NCBI RefSeq assembly: GCF_000368765.1
Contig: NZ_KB849654.1
Coordinates: 524,043-588,042 of the forward strand
Length of the DNA stretch: 64,000 bases
Source: Acinetobacter junii CIP 64.5
Lineage (GTDB): Bacteria; Pseudomonadota; Gammaproteobacteria; Pseudomonadales; Moraxellaceae
Direction: 5' to 3'
Under the pieces are notes generated by a model that saw only the letters and a program-made list of their open reading frames with translations, ran no database searches and was not told where the DNA came from. Below are positions 36,744 to 49,103 of the stretch, piece after piece. Made by a program: the position numbers and the translations under genes. Numbering within the stretch: the stretch's first letter is position 1; each line of letters opens with the position of its first letter.

Positions 36744-37048
36744 CCGCGCATCTCACTAGCAGCATCAACATCCAAGTGATGGAAGCGATGATAAAACTGA
36801 AGGACGATCGCAAGACCGATACACGCCTCGGCAGCAGCAAGTGTCAAAATTAAAATAAACATCACTTGACCATCTGGCTGAGACCAAACGCTACCTGCTA
36901 GGACAAATGCTAATGCAGCAGCATTCATCATGATTTCAAGGCTCATTAGCATAAATAATAGGTTGCGACGCACCATTACACCGTAAAAACCCAGTGCAAA
37001 AAGGATGGTTGCGACAATCAAACCATGTTCTAAAGGGATGTGTCCCAT
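36740..37048 (-). CDS. nuoK: NADH-quinone oxidoreductase subunit K
   Basis: A 102-residue subunit with three membrane helices (MrpC-like). It begins [23 protein letters not shown]; the segment [16 protein letters not shown] carries the conserved glutamate of helix 2, and [16 protein letters not shown] the one in helix 3. Overlaps nuoJ by one base and nuoL by four, implying translational coupling. Confidence 0.97.
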   Translation of the reverse strand: MGHIPLEHGLIVATILFALGFYGVMVRRNLLFMLMSLEIMMNAAALAFVLAGSVWSQPDGQVMFILILTLAAAEACIGLAIVLQFYHRFHHLDVDAASEMRG

Positions 37049-37569
37049 TATTCTTTATCCTCTTCTGCACTTGGTTCACGTTTGCCTAAGTGATATGCAG
37101 CAACTAGGGCTGCAAGCAACAACATCGCGGCAACTTCTACCAATAATAGATAGTGAGTAAATAACGCTTGACCTACGGCTTTAGGACCTACGATTTCTAA
37201 GCCCATTGGTGCAGAAATCGTGGTGTATTCACCGTTTAACATCCAAACAAGTGTCAAACCTAAGATAAAACTCAACATTGCAGGATATGCCCATGCATCT
37301 GAGGTTAACCATTTACTTTCTTGTTCAACTGTTTCTTGACCTAGGTTGAGCATCATCACAACGAAGACAAACAAAACCATGATCGCGCCTGCATAGACAA
37401 TGATTTCAAGTGCAGCCGCAAACGGTGCACCCACAATCATGAAAATACCAGCAACAGCGAGCAATGAAACAATCAAGCTTAATAACGCATGTACAGGGTT
37501 CGTGTTAGTTACAACACGAACTGTCGAAACAATGGCCACAAGTGCCATCAAATAAAATGGCCACATCAT
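37048..37569 (-). CDS. nuoJ: NADH-quinone oxidoreductase subunit J
   Basis: A 173-residue five-helix subunit next to the quinone chamber. [48 protein letters not shown] contains the conserved third helix with the [14 protein letters not shown] signature. The start overlaps the nuoI stop by 4 bases. Confidence 0.97.
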   Translation of the reverse strand: MMWPFYLMALVAIVSTVRVVTNTNPVHALLSLIVSLLAVAGIFMIVGAPFAAALEIIVYAGAIMVLFVFVVMMLNLGQETVEQESKWLTSDAWAYPAMLSFILGLTLVWMLNGEYTTISAPMGLEIVGPKAVGQALFTHYLLLVEVAAMLLLAALVAAYHLGKREPSAEEDKE

Positions 37570-38108
37570 GGTAATAAGCTCCGTACATCAACTGGTGCAC
37601 TTTCTTTTTGTGCTTGGCCTTTGTCTTTACCTGTTACAGCCATACCTGTTACACGGTAGAAGTTATAATCAGGATATTTACCAGGACCTGAGATAAGTAA
37701 GTTTTCTTTCTCATAAACCAAATCTTGACGAACGTATTCAGCAAGCTCGAAATCAGGCGTCATTTGAATAGCAGTTGTAGGACATGCTTCTTCACACATA
37801 CCGCAGAAAATGCAACGTGAGAAGTTAATACGGAAAAATTCTGGATACCAACGCCCATCTTCTTTTTCCGCTTTTTGCAATGAAATACAGCCTACTGGAC
37901 AAGCAACCGCACAAAGGTTACATGCTACGCAACGCTCTTCACCATCAGGATCACGCGTCAAGATAATACGACCACGAAAGCGTGGAGGTACAATTTGTTC
38001 AGCTGGTACTTCTGGATATAAAATCGTGTCACGTTTACGCGTGGCATGGCTAAACACCATCCACAACGAACGTACAATCGATCCAAATCCAGCTAGAATT
38101 TTATACAT
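37566..38108 (-). CDS. nuoI: NADH-quinone oxidoreductase subunit I (two 4Fe-4S clusters)
   Basis: A 180-residue peripheral-arm subunit near the quinone site. Two ferredoxin motifs, [15 protein letters not shown] (about residues 60-74) and [15 protein letters not shown] (about 100-114), ligate clusters N6a and N6b. Its N-terminal amphipathic helix ([19 protein letters not shown]) lies on the membrane. It is 18 bases after nuoH. Confidence 0.97.
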   Translation of the reverse strand: MYKILAGFGSIVRSLWMVFSHATRKRDTILYPEVPAEQIVPPRFRGRIILTRDPDGEERCVACNLCAVACPVGCISLQKAEKEDGRWYPEFFRINFSRCIFCGMCEEACPTTAIQMTPDFELAEYVRQDLVYEKENLLISGPGKYPDYNFYRVTGMAVTGKDKGQAQKESAPVDVRSLLP

Positions 38109-38126
38109 TTTGTACTCCCTGCTGTC

Positions 38127-39143
38127 CTAGGCCTGATTCATCAGAATCACAGCACCAGTCACTAACAAGTTGACCAACGCCAATGGCAAACAAACTTTCC
38201 AACCAAAATTCATGACTTGGTCATAACGTGGACGCATTAAAGAACCACGCGCCAAGACAAACATCATTACAAAGAATGCTGTTTTAATTACGAACCAGAA
38301 AACTGGTGGAACAAATGGAATTTCTAAGTTAAATGGAGCTAACCATCCACCGAAGAATAAAGTGACGATTAAAGCTGAGATTAATACCACGTTGACATAC
38401 TCTGCAACGAAGAACATCCCCCACTTCATACCACCATATTCAACATGGTAACCTTCAGCTAACTCTTGTTCAGCTTCTGGTTGGTCAAATGGATGACGGT
38501 GAGTCACTGCTACACCTGCGACCACGAAGATCAAGAAACCAATGAATTGTGGAATGATGAACCACATATCACGTTGTGCTTCAACAATCTCACGAAGGTT
38601 AAATGATCCCGCAATTGCAACCACACCCATTAATGAGATACCCAAGAACACTTCATAAGAAATGGTTTGAGCAGCAGAACGAAGACCACCAAGCAATGAG
38701 TATTTGTTGTTAGATGCCCAACCACCAAATAACACTGCATAGACTGCGATACCCGCCATTGCCATAAAGAACAACAGACCGATGCTCATATCAGCAACGC
38801 CCAAATATGGACTTACTGGGATAACCATAAATGAAAGTACGGCAGTTGCCATTGCAACTGCTGGTGCTAGACGGAAAGTCAATTTATCAGCAAACTTTGG
38901 TGTCCAGTCTTCCTTAAACATAATCTTGAGCATGTCAGCTACGATCTGGAACATACCTCCAGGACCGACACGGTTAGGACCATAACGATCTTGCCACAAT
39001 GCCAAGAGACGACGTTCGATAAATGACATCAATGCAGCGATAAGAACCACAACCAACAAGATCACGATCGCTTGAATCACTGAATAAGCGATTGGCCAGT
39101 TCTCAGCCCAAAGTGGCGTTTGACGTATAATTTCTTGATTCAT
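38127..39143 (-). CDS. nuoH: NADH-quinone oxidoreductase subunit H
   Basis: A 338-residue membrane subunit that forms most of the quinone entry chamber. The signatures [26 protein letters not shown] and [23 protein letters not shown], with several charged residues, are clear. About eight membrane helices. It starts 3 bases after the nuoG stop. Confidence 0.97.
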   Translation of the reverse strand: MNQEIIRQTPLWAENWPIAYSVIQAIVILLVVVLIAALMSFIERRLLALWQDRYGPNRVGPGGMFQIVADMLKIMFKEDWTPKFADKLTFRLAPAVAMATAVLSFMVIPVSPYLGVADMSIGLLFFMAMAGIAVYAVLFGGWASNNKYSLLGGLRSAAQTISYEVFLGISLMGVVAIAGSFNLREIVEAQRDMWFIIPQFIGFLIFVVAGVAVTHRHPFDQPEAEQELAEGYHVEYGGMKWGMFFVAEYVNVVLISALIVTLFFGGWLAPFNLEIPFVPPVFWFVIKTAFFVMMFVLARGSLMRPRYDQVMNFGWKVCLPLALVNLLVTGAVILMNQA

Positions 39144-39146
39144 GAA

Positions 39147-41831
39147 TTACACTCCTACCGCCACAGACACAGGCTCAGCCAATGAAACTGTTGGTGCTAA
39201 ACCAATTGGATAACCAATATAGCCTGTTGGTAAATATTCAATCACTTGTACAGGTAAGCTAATGCTTGTTTCGCCTGCTTGTACTGTAATACGTTGACCG
39301 TCTTGAACATTTAAACGTGTTGCATCTTGTTCACCAACAGCAAACATCGCTTCAGGAATACGAGATTCCATTGCAGGTGTTTTAATCGTAAATTCACCAG
39401 AACCAAAGATATGGTGCATTGGTACAAGACGGAAACTTTCAGGGTTCACTACAACAGCAGTTGGTGCCACATAGCTACGTGCAGGACGTTTAGCTAAACG
39501 ATCAAATAGACGCACACCTGAATCACCGCCTTTTAAGTGACCACCCACTTCATCTTGGTATTTATTCCAAGCTTGTGGTGAGTTCCAACCTGCAGACCAT
39601 GCGAAAGGTACTAGCGAAGAAGCTGTCTGATTACCGACATAACCTTCCATCGAGAACGTTAATGCTGAATCTAGATCAGTTGGCTGTTTAGGTTCATGAA
39701 CAGATAATGGCGCGCGCATTGCTGTACGACCAGAATAACGACGTGGTTCACGCGCAATCTTCAAGCCATGGATACGATATCCTGCATCAGGTGCAACATC
39801 TTGAATGGCTTCAAGCACAGGAACATTCTTCACGATGTCATCAATCACATCATCAAGCAGTGTCCAATCTACAGCTTTGCCTTTGAGACCAGTCTCAACG
39901 GCATGTAACCAACGCCAAGATTCTTTGATTGCATATTCAGGCTTGTAATAGCTTGGGTCATATACTTGATAGAAACGTTGCGCACGACCTTCTTGGCTCA
40001 CAACAGTACCATCACCCTCTGCAAAACTTGCAGCAGAAAGAACGATATCTGCTAGTTTCAGAGTTTCTGTTTCACTATGATCCAATACGATTACGGCTTC
40101 AGCTTTCTCAAGTGCAGCTTTGACTTGTGCAACTGGTAAACGACGAGTTAAGTCATTTTCAACCACAACAACAGCATCATACTCTTGAGCAAATGCCTGT
40201 TCTAAGCTTAAACCACCGAATAATGCTAGACCCATTGAGTTCACTTCAGGAACCGTCAAAGATAAACCAGCATTTTCACCAAGATTCTGTGCAACTTGTG
40301 CAGCAGCTTCCATAATCGCTGAGTCTTGCAAGCTTGTACCAGAGATAATCAATGGTTTTTTCGCCGCTTTTAAAGTGTCAGCAATCGTTTGTGCAAATGC
40401 TTTTGCATCATCGTCAAGACCAGATACTGTTTCACCTTTTACAGCAGCAGCGACAGCAAAACCTAAACGTGCAATATCGTTTGGAGAAGCAACAACTTCA
40501 CCTGTTGCAACATCCGCTAAACGCGTTTGTGTTGCAGCAAGAATATAAATCGGTGATTTTGCTTCTTGGCCAATACGTTGCACAGGCTCTGCTAACCAGT
40601 CAGGAGTACGCGTTTTCGCAGCCATTTCTTTCGCTTTATTTTTCGCAGCTTGGCGAACTGATAAAGCCATACGTGGTGCTGTTTGCGTTAAGTCTTCACC
40701 CAAGATTAGAACTGCATCATAGCTCTCAATTTCACGCATGTTCGGGTTATAGATACCCTGTGTTTGCATGATTGAAGCAGCTAACTCAACCAAGTTCTGC
40801 TCTTTTTGAGACATACCTGTTGAATAGTTAGCTTGACCAACAAGTTGGCGAAGTGCGTAGTTTGATTCCAAGCTTGCACGAGGAGAACCGATACCTAGAA
40901 CTTTCTTACATTTAAGCTGTGCAATGACTTGATCAAGTGCCTGATCAACACTCACAGTTGCAACAGTTTCACCATTACGGAATTGAGGTTGGCGTGGACG
41001 ATCTTCACGATTGACATAACCCGTACCGAAACGACCTTTATCGCAAAGGAAGTATTGGTTTACTGAACCATTAAAACGGTTTTCTACACGACGGATTTCA
41101 CCATAACGCTCACCTGGAGAGATGTTACAGCCCGAAGAACAGCCATGACATACGCTCGGAGCATACTGCATATCCCATTTACGGTTATAACGTGCAGAGT
41201 GCGTTTTATCGGTAAATACACCTGTTGGGCAGACTTCAGTCAAGTTACCAGAGAATTCAGATTCTAAAGTACCTGATTCCGGACGACCGAAATAAACACG
41301 TGATGCATTCGCATAAACACCAAAGTCGGTACCACCCGCATAGTCTTTATAGTAACGAACACAACGGTAACAAGCGATACAACGGTTCATTTCATGTGCA
41401 ATAAAAGAACCTAACTCTTGGTTATGATGTGTACGTTTCGTAAAGCGATAGCGACGACGATCGTGCTGAGTCATGACCGTCATATCTTGCAAATGACAGT
41501 GACCACCTTCTTCACAGACTGGACAGTCATGTGGGTGATTCGTCATCAAGAATTCGACAATCGATGCACGAAACTCTGTTGCTTCTTTGTCTTCAATCGA
41601 AATGTAAGTATTGTCAGCGGCTGGTGTCATACAAGACATTACCAAACGCCCACGTGTGTCCTCAGGATTCGCATATTGAGTTACCGCACATTGACGACAA
41701 GAACCAACAGAACCTAAGGATGGGTGCCAACAAAAATACGGGATATCGATGCCAAGGCTTAAACATGCTTGTAGCAAGTTCTCTGAGCCATTGACTTCAT
41801 ACGATTTTCCATCGACATGAATTGTAGCCAT
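39147..41831 (-). CDS. nuoG: NADH-quinone oxidoreductase subunit G (Fe-S, molybdopterin-like fold)
   Basis: The largest peripheral subunit, 894 residues. The N-terminus holds the 2Fe-2S ferredoxin ([15 protein letters not shown]), then [16 protein letters not shown] and CIACYRC with the HxxxC and CxxC ligands of N4 and N5. CHGCSSGC at about 230 is the extra cluster (N7) of the E. coli-like NuoG. The remainder is the catalytically inert molybdopterin oxidoreductase-like domain. Length fits E. coli NuoG (908). Confidence 0.97.
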   Translation of the reverse strand: MATIHVDGKSYEVNGSENLLQACLSLGIDIPYFCWHPSLGSVGSCRQCAVTQYANPEDTRGRLVMSCMTPAADNTYISIEDKEATEFRASIVEFLMTNHPHDCPVCEEGGHCHLQDMTVMTQHDRRRYRFTKRTHHNQELGSFIAHEMNRCIACYRCVRYYKDYAGGTDFGVYANASRVYFGRPESGTLESEFSGNLTEVCPTGVFTDKTHSARYNRKWDMQYAPSVCHGCSSGCNISPGERYGEIRRVENRFNGSVNQYFLCDKGRFGTGYVNREDRPRQPQFRNGETVATVSVDQALDQVIAQLKCKKVLGIGSPRASLESNYALRQLVGQANYSTGMSQKEQNLVELAASIMQTQGIYNPNMREIESYDAVLILGEDLTQTAPRMALSVRQAAKNKAKEMAAKTRTPDWLAEPVQRIGQEAKSPIYILAATQTRLADVATGEVVASPNDIARLGFAVAAAVKGETVSGLDDDAKAFAQTIADTLKAAKKPLIISGTSLQDSAIMEAAAQVAQNLGENAGLSLTVPEVNSMGLALFGGLSLEQAFAQEYDAVVVVENDLTRRLPVAQVKAALEKAEAVIVLDHSETETLKLADIVLSAASFAEGDGTVVSQEGRAQRFYQVYDPSYYKPEYAIKESWRWLHAVETGLKGKAVDWTLLDDVIDDIVKNVPVLEAIQDVAPDAGYRIHGLKIAREPRRYSGRTAMRAPLSVHEPKQPTDLDSALTFSMEGYVGNQTASSLVPFAWSAGWNSPQAWNKYQDEVGGHLKGGDSGVRLFDRLAKRPARSYVAPTAVVVNPESFRLVPMHHIFGSGEFTIKTPAMESRIPEAMFAVGEQDATRLNVQDGQRITVQAGETSISLPVQVIEYLPTGYIGYPIGLAPTVSLAEPVSVAVGV

Positions 41832-41842
41832 AGTCGAATTCC

Positions 41843-43168
41843 TTAAACCTGTTCTACATCGCGAGTAGCTGCATGGGTTTTAACCTTTGCCTCAAACTCA
41901 TGACGGAAATATTTTAATGCGCCCATCAGTGGCTCCATCGCACCTGGTGCGTGGGCACAGAAAGTCTTACCAATCCACAACTTTTTAGTGAGTTCAGATA
42001 GATGTTGAATATCTTCCATCTTACCTTCACCACTTTCGAGTGCTTTCAGTGCTTTAACAGCCCATGGCAAACCATCACGGCATGGCGTACACCAACCACA
42101 CGATTCACGCGCAAAGAATTCTTCTAAATTACGGGTCGCTGAAACCATACATTGGGTTTCATCTACGACCATCAACAAACATGTTCCTAAACGTGAACCT
42201 GCCTTCATGATGCTTTCAGCATCCATTGGTAAGTCTATATGTTCAGCAGCTAAAAAGTCTGTTGATGCCCCACCCGGCAACCATGCTTTCAGTGTTAAAC
42301 CATCACGCATACCACCTGCATGATCTTCAATCACTTCACGTGCAGTTGTACCAAATGGCAACTCCCAAAGACCAGGGAATTTCACCTTACCTGATGCACC
42401 GTAGATCTTCGTACCAGGGTCTTTAGATTTATGTGCAGAAAGGTTGATATACCATTCTGGACCACGCAACATAATCGCTGGCAAGTTATTGTAGGTTTCT
42501 ACGTTGTTTACAATCGTTGGACGACCCCATGCACCCGCAACTTGTGGGAATGGTGGTTTAGTACGTGGATTGGCACGACGACCTTCAAGCGAGTTGATTA
42601 ATGCTGTTTCTTCACCACAAATATAACGACCTGCACCTGTGTGAACATACATTTCGAAGTTCCAGCCACTACCTAAGATGTTTTCACCTAGATAACCTTT
42701 AGCACGGATTTGCTCTAATGCTTCATTCAAGTATTGAGCAGCTTCGATATATTCACCACGAATGAAGATATAACCATGAGTTGCCTCTAGGGTATAACCA
42801 GCAATCAACATACCTTCAATCAATTGATGTGGAAGCTTTTCCATCAACAAACGGTCTTTGAATGTTCCAGGTTCCATTTCATCAGCATTACAGATCAAAT
42901 ATCGTGGACCACCATCATTTGGTGCCATCAATGACCATTTAATTCCTGCTGGGAAACCTGCACCACCACGACCTTTAACCGTTGCAGCTTTAATGACGTC
43001 GAGTACATCTTTTGGAGGCATACTAAGTGCTTTTTTAAAGCCTGCATAACCCTCTAAAGCTTCGTATTCATCAGCATTGCGTACTGCATCTTGCTTACTC
43101 AAACGCCAAGTGAGTGGATGAGTTTCTGGATTACCGTCGCCATAAATTGGTTTTGGTTCAGTATTCAT
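41843..43168 (-). CDS. nuoF: NADH-quinone oxidoreductase subunit F (NADH and FMN site)
   Basis: A 441-residue subunit that oxidises NADH on [21 protein letters not shown] (about residues 64-81) is the NADH/FMN loop; [19 protein letters not shown] binds [14 protein letters not shown] and the later CAHAPGA give the 4Fe-4S ligands of N3. The start overlaps the nuoE stop by 4 bases. Confidence 0.97.
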   Translation of the reverse strand: MNTEPKPIYGDGNPETHPLTWRLSKQDAVRNADEYEALEGYAGFKKALSMPPKDVLDVIKAATVKGRGGAGFPAGIKWSLMAPNDGGPRYLICNADEMEPGTFKDRLLMEKLPHQLIEGMLIAGYTLEATHGYIFIRGEYIEAAQYLNEALEQIRAKGYLGENILGSGWNFEMYVHTGAGRYICGEETALINSLEGRRANPRTKPPFPQVAGAWGRPTIVNNVETYNNLPAIMLRGPEWYINLSAHKSKDPGTKIYGASGKVKFPGLWELPFGTTAREVIEDHAGGMRDGLTLKAWLPGGASTDFLAAEHIDLPMDAESIMKAGSRLGTCLLMVVDETQCMVSATRNLEEFFARESCGWCTPCRDGLPWAVKALKALESGEGKMEDIQHLSELTKKLWIGKTFCAHAPGAMEPLMGALKYFRHEFEAKVKTHAATRDVEQV

Positions 43169-43674
43169 ACATACTTCTCCAATAACTGTTTAACTGATGA
43201 TACATCCACTAAACCGTGAGTATCTTCATCAATCATTAACGTTGGACCTTTGTCACAATTGCCTAAACAGCAAATTGGAAGCAAGGTGAAACGACCATCT
43301 GCTGTAGTTTGTCCGTATTGAATGCCTAACTCGCGCTGAAATGCTTCTGCTAAAGTTTCTGCACCCATTAAGAAGCAAGCAATCGAATCACATAATAAAA
43401 TTACGTGACGACCTACAGGTTGGCGATAAATACGGTTGTAAAACGTTGCTACACCCTCTAAATCAGCCACACTGATAGTCAGCAATTGCGCAATTGCATT
43501 CATTTGAGCGTCATCTACCCAACCATTACGGCGTTGTACACACTTTAAAGCATCCAAAGAAGCTGCGCGTGGATACGGATAGTGACCAATGTGATGTTCA
43601 ATCTCATGGATTTCGTCAGCAGTCAAAATCCCTTCAACATTCACACGTGGTTTTTTATCAGTCAAAATCATCAT
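43165..43674 (-). CDS. nuoE: NADH-quinone oxidoreductase subunit E (2Fe-2S)
   Basis: A 169-residue thioredoxin-like subunit. The 2Fe-2S (N1a) ligands are in CDSIAC and [14 protein letters not shown]. The N-terminal helical part ([30 protein letters not shown]) matches NuoE. It is encoded 12 bases after nuoCD. Confidence 0.96.
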   Translation of the reverse strand: MMILTDKKPRVNVEGILTADEIHEIEHHIGHYPYPRAASLDALKCVQRRNGWVDDAQMNAIAQLLTISVADLEGVATFYNRIYRQPVGRHVILLCDSIACFLMGAETLAEAFQRELGIQYGQTTADGRFTLLPICCLGNCDKGPTLMIDEDTHGLVDVSSVKQLLEKYV

Positions 43675-43686
43675 AATCGTTTACCC

Positions 43687-45474
43687 CTAGCGATCCACGT
43701 CAGCCATAACTACGTCAATGGTCGCCAAATAAATGATCAAGTCAGATACTAAGCTGCCGTTAATAACAGAAGGCATTTGCTGTAAATGAGTGAATGTTGG
43801 CGTACGAATACGAGTACGGTAGCTCATTGTTGACTTATCAGAAGTGAGGTAATACGTACTCGCACCTTTCACTACTTCAGTCATGAATGAAGACTCACCA
43901 GCAGGCATAACAGGACCCCATGACACGCTCAAGAAGTGCGTAATCAAGGTTTCAATATCTTGTAATGTCTTATCTTTCGGTGGTGGAACTGCCAATGGAT
44001 GATCCGCTTTATATGGACCAGAAGGCATATTATCCAAGCACTGTTGAATGATTTTTAGTGATTCAGTAATTTCGCGGAAATGCACTAAAACACGCGCATA
44101 TGCATCGCCTTCATACTCAACTGGAACATCAAAGTCGAAGTTCTCATAACCACTGTATGGACGATATTTACGGACATCAAAATCAATACCAGTTGCACGT
44201 AAACCAGTACCTGTCACACCCCAAGCTAACGCAGACTTAGCATCGTATTGCGCTACGTTACGCGTACGACCGATAAATACTGAGTTTTTAAGTGCAGCTG
44301 TGTAGTACTCGTTCAAACGTTTCGGCATCCACTCTAGCAACTCTTTAACAAGTTTTTGCCAGTTGTTTGGAAGGTCATGCGCCGTACCACCGATACGGAA
44401 CCATGCTGGATGCATACGGTAGCCCGTAATCGCTTCAACGATGTCATAGACTTTCTGACGGTCTGCGAACATATAGAATACAGGCGTCATACCACCAGCA
44501 TCCTGAATCGCTGTACCACAGAATAATAAGTGGTTATTGATACGGAACAATTCGTTCAACATCACACGAATCACTTGCGCACGTTCAGGTACTTTAATCC
44601 CTGCAAGCTGCTCAACTGCCATTACATATGGCATGTTTTGCGCACAACCACCTAAATAGTCAACACGATCCGTATAAGGAATGAATGAATGCCAAGTTTG
44701 ACGTTCAGCCATCTTTTCCACACCACGGTGGTGATAACCGATATCAGGCACACAGTCTTTGACTTCTTCACCGTCCAACTGTAAAACCACACGGAAAGCA
44801 CCATGTGCAGATGGATGGTTAGGACCTAAGTTGAGGAACATGAAGTCTTCATCAGCGTTACCGCGTTTTAGACCCCAGTCTTCTGGTACGAAACGTAAGT
44901 GTTCTTGTTCGAAATCTTGTTTCGCTTGATCTTGCATATATGGCGTATATTCTGTCGCACGCGCAGAATATTCTTTACGCAACGGATGACCTTCCCAATA
45001 AGTCGGCAACAAGATACGACGGAGCATTGGATGCCCTTCGAAATTGATCCCGAACATATCGTAAGCTTCACGTTCGTACCAGTTGGCATTTGGCCAAATG
45101 TTGGTTGCCGTTGGAATGTTTAAATCATTTTCATTCAACGCAACTTTGATACGGATATCACTATTACGCTCAAGCGATAATAGATGATAGAACACAGTGA
45201 AGTCAGATGGAGGCAACCCATCACGGTGAACACGTAAACGCTCATCAACCGCAGACAAGTCAAACAGCATCACATAAGGACGTTCCACTTTACGGAGGAA
45301 CATGAGGACTTCTTGCACGCGTGCGCGCTCAACCCAGACAGTTGGAAACTCTTCACAAGTCGCCTGCACGTAGAAGTTCTCACCAAATTTGGTTTTGAGC
45401 TCTTCTACAATTGCAAATGCTGGGCGTGAATCAACCTGAGTCGATTCTGGCATAGCAATGTCAGTTTCAGCCAT
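43687..45474 (-). CDS. nuoCD: NADH-quinone oxidoreductase fused subunit C/D
   Basis: A single 595-residue protein corresponding to NuoC and NuoD of other bacteria, the arrangement found in E. coli and many gamma-proteobacteria. The N-terminal 190 residues are the 30-kDa domain ([37 protein letters not shown]). The C-terminal part is the 49-kDa domain ([24 protein letters not shown]), which forms the quinone site opposite NuoB. An 88-base gap separates it from nuoB, the largest in the operon. Confidence 0.97.
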   Translation of the reverse strand: MAETDIAMPESTQVDSRPAFAIVEELKTKFGENFYVQATCEEFPTVWVERARVQEVLMFLRKVERPYVMLFDLSAVDERLRVHRDGLPPSDFTVFYHLLSLERNSDIRIKVALNENDLNIPTATNIWPNANWYEREAYDMFGINFEGHPMLRRILLPTYWEGHPLRKEYSARATEYTPYMQDQAKQDFEQEHLRFVPEDWGLKRGNADEDFMFLNLGPNHPSAHGAFRVVLQLDGEEVKDCVPDIGYHHRGVEKMAERQTWHSFIPYTDRVDYLGGCAQNMPYVMAVEQLAGIKVPERAQVIRVMLNELFRINNHLLFCGTAIQDAGGMTPVFYMFADRQKVYDIVEAITGYRMHPAWFRIGGTAHDLPNNWQKLVKELLEWMPKRLNEYYTAALKNSVFIGRTRNVAQYDAKSALAWGVTGTGLRATGIDFDVRKYRPYSGYENFDFDVPVEYEGDAYARVLVHFREITESLKIIQQCLDNMPSGPYKADHPLAVPPPKDKTLQDIETLITHFLSVSWGPVMPAGESSFMTEVVKGASTYYLTSDKSTMSYRTRIRTPTFTHLQQMPSVINGSLVSDLIIYLATIDVVMADVDR

Positions 45475-45562
45475 TGGCTTGGCTTCCTATTTAATACAAA
45501 TTCTGTCAATTTCCACGATGACCATATCCAATAAGCGATATGTCAAAAACTCATCGTTTAAA

Positions 45563-46240
45563 TTATTTAATTTCATCCATAGAGCGTAGGTTTTTCACCG
45601 CAATACGATCAGCATTTTTACGGTCACGTTCTGGCATCATCTTTGGCTTATAAACAGGCTGAAGATCATCACCAATAACCGCTGAAAGTGGACGGCGCTC
45701 TAGTTGAATTTGGTCTTGAAGTAACATCAATGCTTGGATTAATGCTTCTGGACGAGGTGGACAGCCTGGGATGTACACATCAACAGGAATAATCTTGTCT
45801 ACACCTTGCACCACAGAATAGATGTCGTACATACCACCAGAGTTTGCACAAGCACCCATTGAAATCACCCATTTTGGCTCCAACATTTGTTCATACAAAC
45901 GTTGAATTACAGGTGCCATTTTGACAAAGCAAGTTCCTGCAACGATCATCAAATCCGCTTGACGAGGTGAAGCACGAATAACCTCTGCACCAAAACGTGA
46001 TAAATCATGAACGCCAGTTAATGTAGTTGCATATTCAACGTAGCAGCATGATGTACCAAAGTTGAATGGCCACAAGGAGTTCTTACGCCCCCAGTTCACA
46101 GCTGTATGCAACACATCTTCAAGACGTGTCATCATCACACTTTTATTAACTTCTTCCTCTAATGGATCAGTTACGATCTGACGATCTTGCAATGGATATT
46201 GATCGGCATCTGGATTCGCACGGGTTAAAGTATATTTCAT
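45563..46240 (-). CDS. nuoB: NADH-quinone oxidoreductase subunit B
   Basis: A 225-residue subunit that carries the terminal cluster N2 next to quinone. The tandem cysteine pair is in [13 protein letters not shown], with further ligands in AGTCFVKM and the family signature [18 protein letters not shown]. The C-terminus has a basic tail. It starts 6 bases after the nuoA stop. Confidence 0.97.
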   Translation of the reverse strand: MKYTLTRANPDADQYPLQDRQIVTDPLEEEVNKSVMMTRLEDVLHTAVNWGRKNSLWPFNFGTSCCYVEYATTLTGVHDLSRFGAEVIRASPRQADLMIVAGTCFVKMAPVIQRLYEQMLEPKWVISMGACANSGGMYDIYSVVQGVDKIIPVDVYIPGCPPRPEALIQALMLLQDQIQLERRPLSAVIGDDLQPVYKPKMMPERDRKNADRIAVKNLRSMDEIK

Positions 46241-46246
46241 CCCGAC

Positions 46247-46798
46247 TTACTCCTGTTTAAATGATGATGTAGTCGGTGTTTTAGATTTAACACGACCAGA
46301 AGACTGTGCTGGAATATGACCTGTAGGATCGACAACCAATTCTTCAATGTTATTGAATCGAGTGATCTCAGCAATATTCATATTTGGCGAACCAATTTTC
46401 ATTGCTACACCTGCAGATTTACGACGATCTACTGGCGCCCAGTTCAACGCACCAACAGAAATGGCATAAATCAAGGCAATCAAGAGATCAACCACAAAAA
46501 TCACAACCGTGGTAAATCCAAACCACCCTACTTCACGCACAGATGTAGACCACGCGTAGAGATAGAGAGCTTCAAGATCAAAAACAACAAAGAAAATGGC
46601 AACGAGATAGAATTTGGCTGACAAGCGAATACGAGCACCGCCCGCACCTACTACGCCTGATTCAAACTGCTCTTGCTTGGCACGCCCCCATGCTTTACCC
46701 CCAAGGAGTAAAGGGACTGTCAGCATAAAAACGCAAAGAAATGTAACGCCGATCACGAAAGCGATAATCGCCCAATCGTATGGAGTAATGGCACTCAT
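46247..46798 (-). CDS. nuoA: NADH-quinone oxidoreductase subunit A
   Basis: A 183-residue three-helix subunit and the first gene of the operon. FESGVVGAGGARIRLSAKFYLVAIFFVVFDLEALYLYAW contains the conserved second-helix DLE (about residue 88). The C-terminal 55 residues extend beyond the family core as a polar tail. Length somewhat exceeds E. coli NuoA (147). A site AGGAG lies about 11 bases before the ATG. Confidence 0.95.
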   Translation of the reverse strand: MSAITPYDWAIIAFVIGVTFLCVFMLTVPLLLGGKAWGRAKQEQFESGVVGAGGARIRLSAKFYLVAIFFVVFDLEALYLYAWSTSVREVGWFGFTTVVIFVVDLLIALIYAISVGALNWAPVDRRKSAGVAMKIGSPNMNIAEITRFNNIEELVVDPTGHIPAQSSGRVKSKTPTTSSFKQE

Positions 46799-47195
46799 GC
46801 GGGGATAACTCCTGGCAGGCCTATTTTTAACAAAGAATGTATGTATTGGCCTTCAAATACACCAAACACAAAATTAATCCCGCCAATTGTACCTGATTTC
46901 TAATTTCTCATGCTAGTTGAAGCGCTTTAGTCTTTTGGATGATTTTGTTCATAAATTTACTGATATATATAAGATCAGTGTTAATTCACCCTCAAAAATC
47001 GATTAATCAAATCACGTATAAGTTATTAATCATTTTTTTCTATATTTATGCGCCAAAAACATTCTTCTTTTACAAGCCATGCGCAAAAATATAACAACAT
47101 GAACCAAATGATTGTATAAGCATAAATTTATGGTGAAATTTTAAACAAAATTTATATAATAGCGCCACTCAAAAGCCATCAGGAACAGCGTTAGA
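46799..47195. promoter_or_regulatory. Divergent intergenic region of nuoA and the GGDEF gene
   Basis: 397 bases that must hold the nuo promoter on the minus strand. On the plus strand a TATAAT at 47155-47160, with only a weak -35 region, sits 36 bases before the diguanylate cyclase start. No other gene, repeat or hairpin stands out. Confidence 0.45.
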
Positions 47196-48614
47196 ATGCC
47201 CTCACTTAAAGTCGCATCAAAATCTCTTTCGCTTTCCCAATTATTTCTATTGTTCAGTGCAGTTATCTTGTTCTGCTGCTTACTTGGCATCGCAACACGC
47301 CAACTTACATTTTTAGCTTCATTTTGGCCAGCGAACTCCGTACTTTTAGGTATCCTGATTCGCTTTCCTCAAACACGCCATCCAATTAGTTTTATTGGCG
47401 CTATAGCTGGGTATTTAATTGCAGATTCAATGCAAGATACCCCTTTTTTGCTGAATGTATGTTTAACGTCAGCCAATTTACTTTATGTCATCACCACATT
47501 AGCGCTCTATATTAGATTTAGAAATTACATTCGCTCATTACATCAAGGTTACTTTTATCTATTTTTATTTAGCTTTTGCTGTATTGGGGCTTTATCTAGT
47601 TCATTATTCGCTGCGATTTCACTCCCCTATTTTAATACTAAATTTGCTTTGGGTACGTTTTGGATCGATTTTGGCTATTGGTTTACGGCTGAAATCCAAA
47701 ATGCCCTCTTACTTCTTCCTGCACTACTTAGTGCACCAAACTTTAAAGAGTTAAAACAACAATTTATAGAATTTAAAACTCAAACTGTTCAACAGAGTTT
47801 TCCGCTATTTGCAGTTCTTATTTCAATTGTGATTGCATATTACGATACAGGACCAGGTTCGCTACTTTACCCAATTGCACCCTTGATTTGGTGTGCGCTT
47901 GCTTATCGACATTTTTCTGTTGTGATCATTACTTCGATAACCTGTGCTTTTATCATTCATCATGTTTCAGAAAATTATTTACAACTCTATCCACATGAAT
48001 ATTTAAACAATACCATCTCTATTCGATTTGGCTTGATTATGATGACGATTGCACCTCTTACTGTGTCCAATATCAATATGGTAAGGTCAAAGCTCATTCA
48101 AGAATTACAACACATCGTTGCACATGATGAACTCACCTCTAGTTTAACTCGACGACAATTCCTCCAGTCGGTACAACTTCTACATGCTCAAGCTCAAAAA
48201 GCACAACAAACCACAGCATTTTTGATGCTTGACCTCGACCACTTTAAAAAAGTGAATGATACCTATGGTCATCAAATGGGAGACAAAGCACTGAAATATT
48301 GCGTACAGGAGATTCATTCATTACTCAGACCAAATGACTTACTTGGACGTTTAGGTGGTGAAGAATTCGCAATTTTTATGAGTGATATCGACCCTGATAC
48401 AGCTTTTCAATATGCTGAAAATATACGTTTAAACATCAGCAAGATGCCTATTCCACTCAATGATCAGCAGCAGTTTTACATACAAGTCAGCATTGGAATC
48501 TGTTTGTGTACTCCTGAAAATCAACAGTCTATTGATGCACTATTTAAACAGGCTGACGATGCGTTGTATCAAGCCAAACATCAAGGACGAAACCAAGTTG
48601 TGATATCGACATAA
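47196..48614 (+). CDS. MASE1-type diguanylate cyclase (GGDEF)
   Basis: A 472-residue inner-membrane protein that should make cyclic di-GMP from two GTP. Residues 1 to about 290 have eight or so membrane segments of the MASE1 sensor type (SFWPANSVLLGILIRFP near the start). The catalytic domain follows: DELTSSLTRRQF, DLDHFKKVNDTYGHQMGDKAL and GGEEF at 387-391. RPND at 378-381, five residues upstream of GGEEF, fits the RxxD inhibitory site, so product inhibition is likely. The signal sensed is unknown. Stand-alone gene. Confidence 0.93.
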   Translation: MPSLKVASKSLSLSQLFLLFSAVILFCCLLGIATRQLTFLASFWPANSVLLGILIRFPQTRHPISFIGAIAGYLIADSMQDTPFLLNVCLTSANLLYVITTLALYIRFRNYIRSLHQGYFYLFLFSFCCIGALSSSLFAAISLPYFNTKFALGTFWIDFGYWFTAEIQNALLLLPALLSAPNFKELKQQFIEFKTQTVQQSFPLFAVLISIVIAYYDTGPGSLLYPIAPLIWCALAYRHFSVVIITSITCAFIIHHVSENYLQLYPHEYLNNTISIRFGLIMMTIAPLTVSNINMVRSKLIQELQHIVAHDELTSSLTRRQFLQSVQLLHAQAQKAQQTTAFLMLDLDHFKKVNDTYGHQMGDKALKYCVQEIHSLLRPNDLLGRLGGEEFAIFMSDIDPDTAFQYAENIRLNISKMPIPLNDQQQFYIQVSIGICLCTPENQQSIDALFKQADDALYQAKHQGRNQVVIST

Positions 48615-48707
48615 TATGTTTCAATTCAGCTACATGCTTTAATTAAGTTTATACACTCTTACCTTCATTCATCGGTATTCTAGAGTTATAAAACAAGGAG
48701 AAAAAAT

Positions 48708-49064
48708 ATGCAGCTAGAATACACACATGACACAGACTATTTCTTTTTCTCACAACTCTTAATGCGTCATATCGAAACTTATATTCAAAAACATCCTGAC
48801 GCAGACAATGCGATTTTTGACCTAAGAGATATTTATGAAGTTTTTAGAGAGGATTTTGCTGCGACCACAACAAATCTAGAAGGTATTCTAAATATTGCAG
48901 ATACATATAAAGTCGAAACACTTGATGGAGATAAACCACTCATTCGAAATTATAAAATTGATGTAAAAAATAACTCTCTATTAATTGATTTTAATGCTGA
49001 TGCATTACAGCGTTTAAAATCGGGGTATCCACTCATCGAACCAGATGCTTCTGTACAAGAATAA
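48708..49064 (+). CDS. Hypothetical acidic protein (118 residues)
   Basis: An AAGGAG site precedes the ATG. The protein is soluble and acidic, beginning MQLEYTHDTDYFFFSQLLMRHIETYIQKHP, with a beta-rich second half (VETLDGDKPLIRNYKIDVKNNSLLIDF). No signal peptide or membrane span, and no family recognised. It lies between the GGDEF gene and, convergently, bfmS. Confidence 0.65.
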   Translation: MQLEYTHDTDYFFFSQLLMRHIETYIQKHPDADNAIFDLRDIYEVFREDFAATTTNLEGILNIADTYKVETLDGDKPLIRNYKIDVKNNSLLIDFNADALQRLKSGYPLIEPDASVQE

Positions 49065-49081
49065 TTAATTGTGACAAAGAG

Positions 49082-49103
49082 AAACCTCAGATATCTGAGG
49101 TTT
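49082..49103. terminator. Bidirectional terminator, perfect 22-base palindrome
   Basis: AAACCTCAGAT pairs with its perfect reverse complement, ATCTGAGGTTT, followed by ATTTTTTT on the plus strand. It ends within the bfmS stop codon, so bfmS and the 118-residue gene share it. Confidence 0.8.
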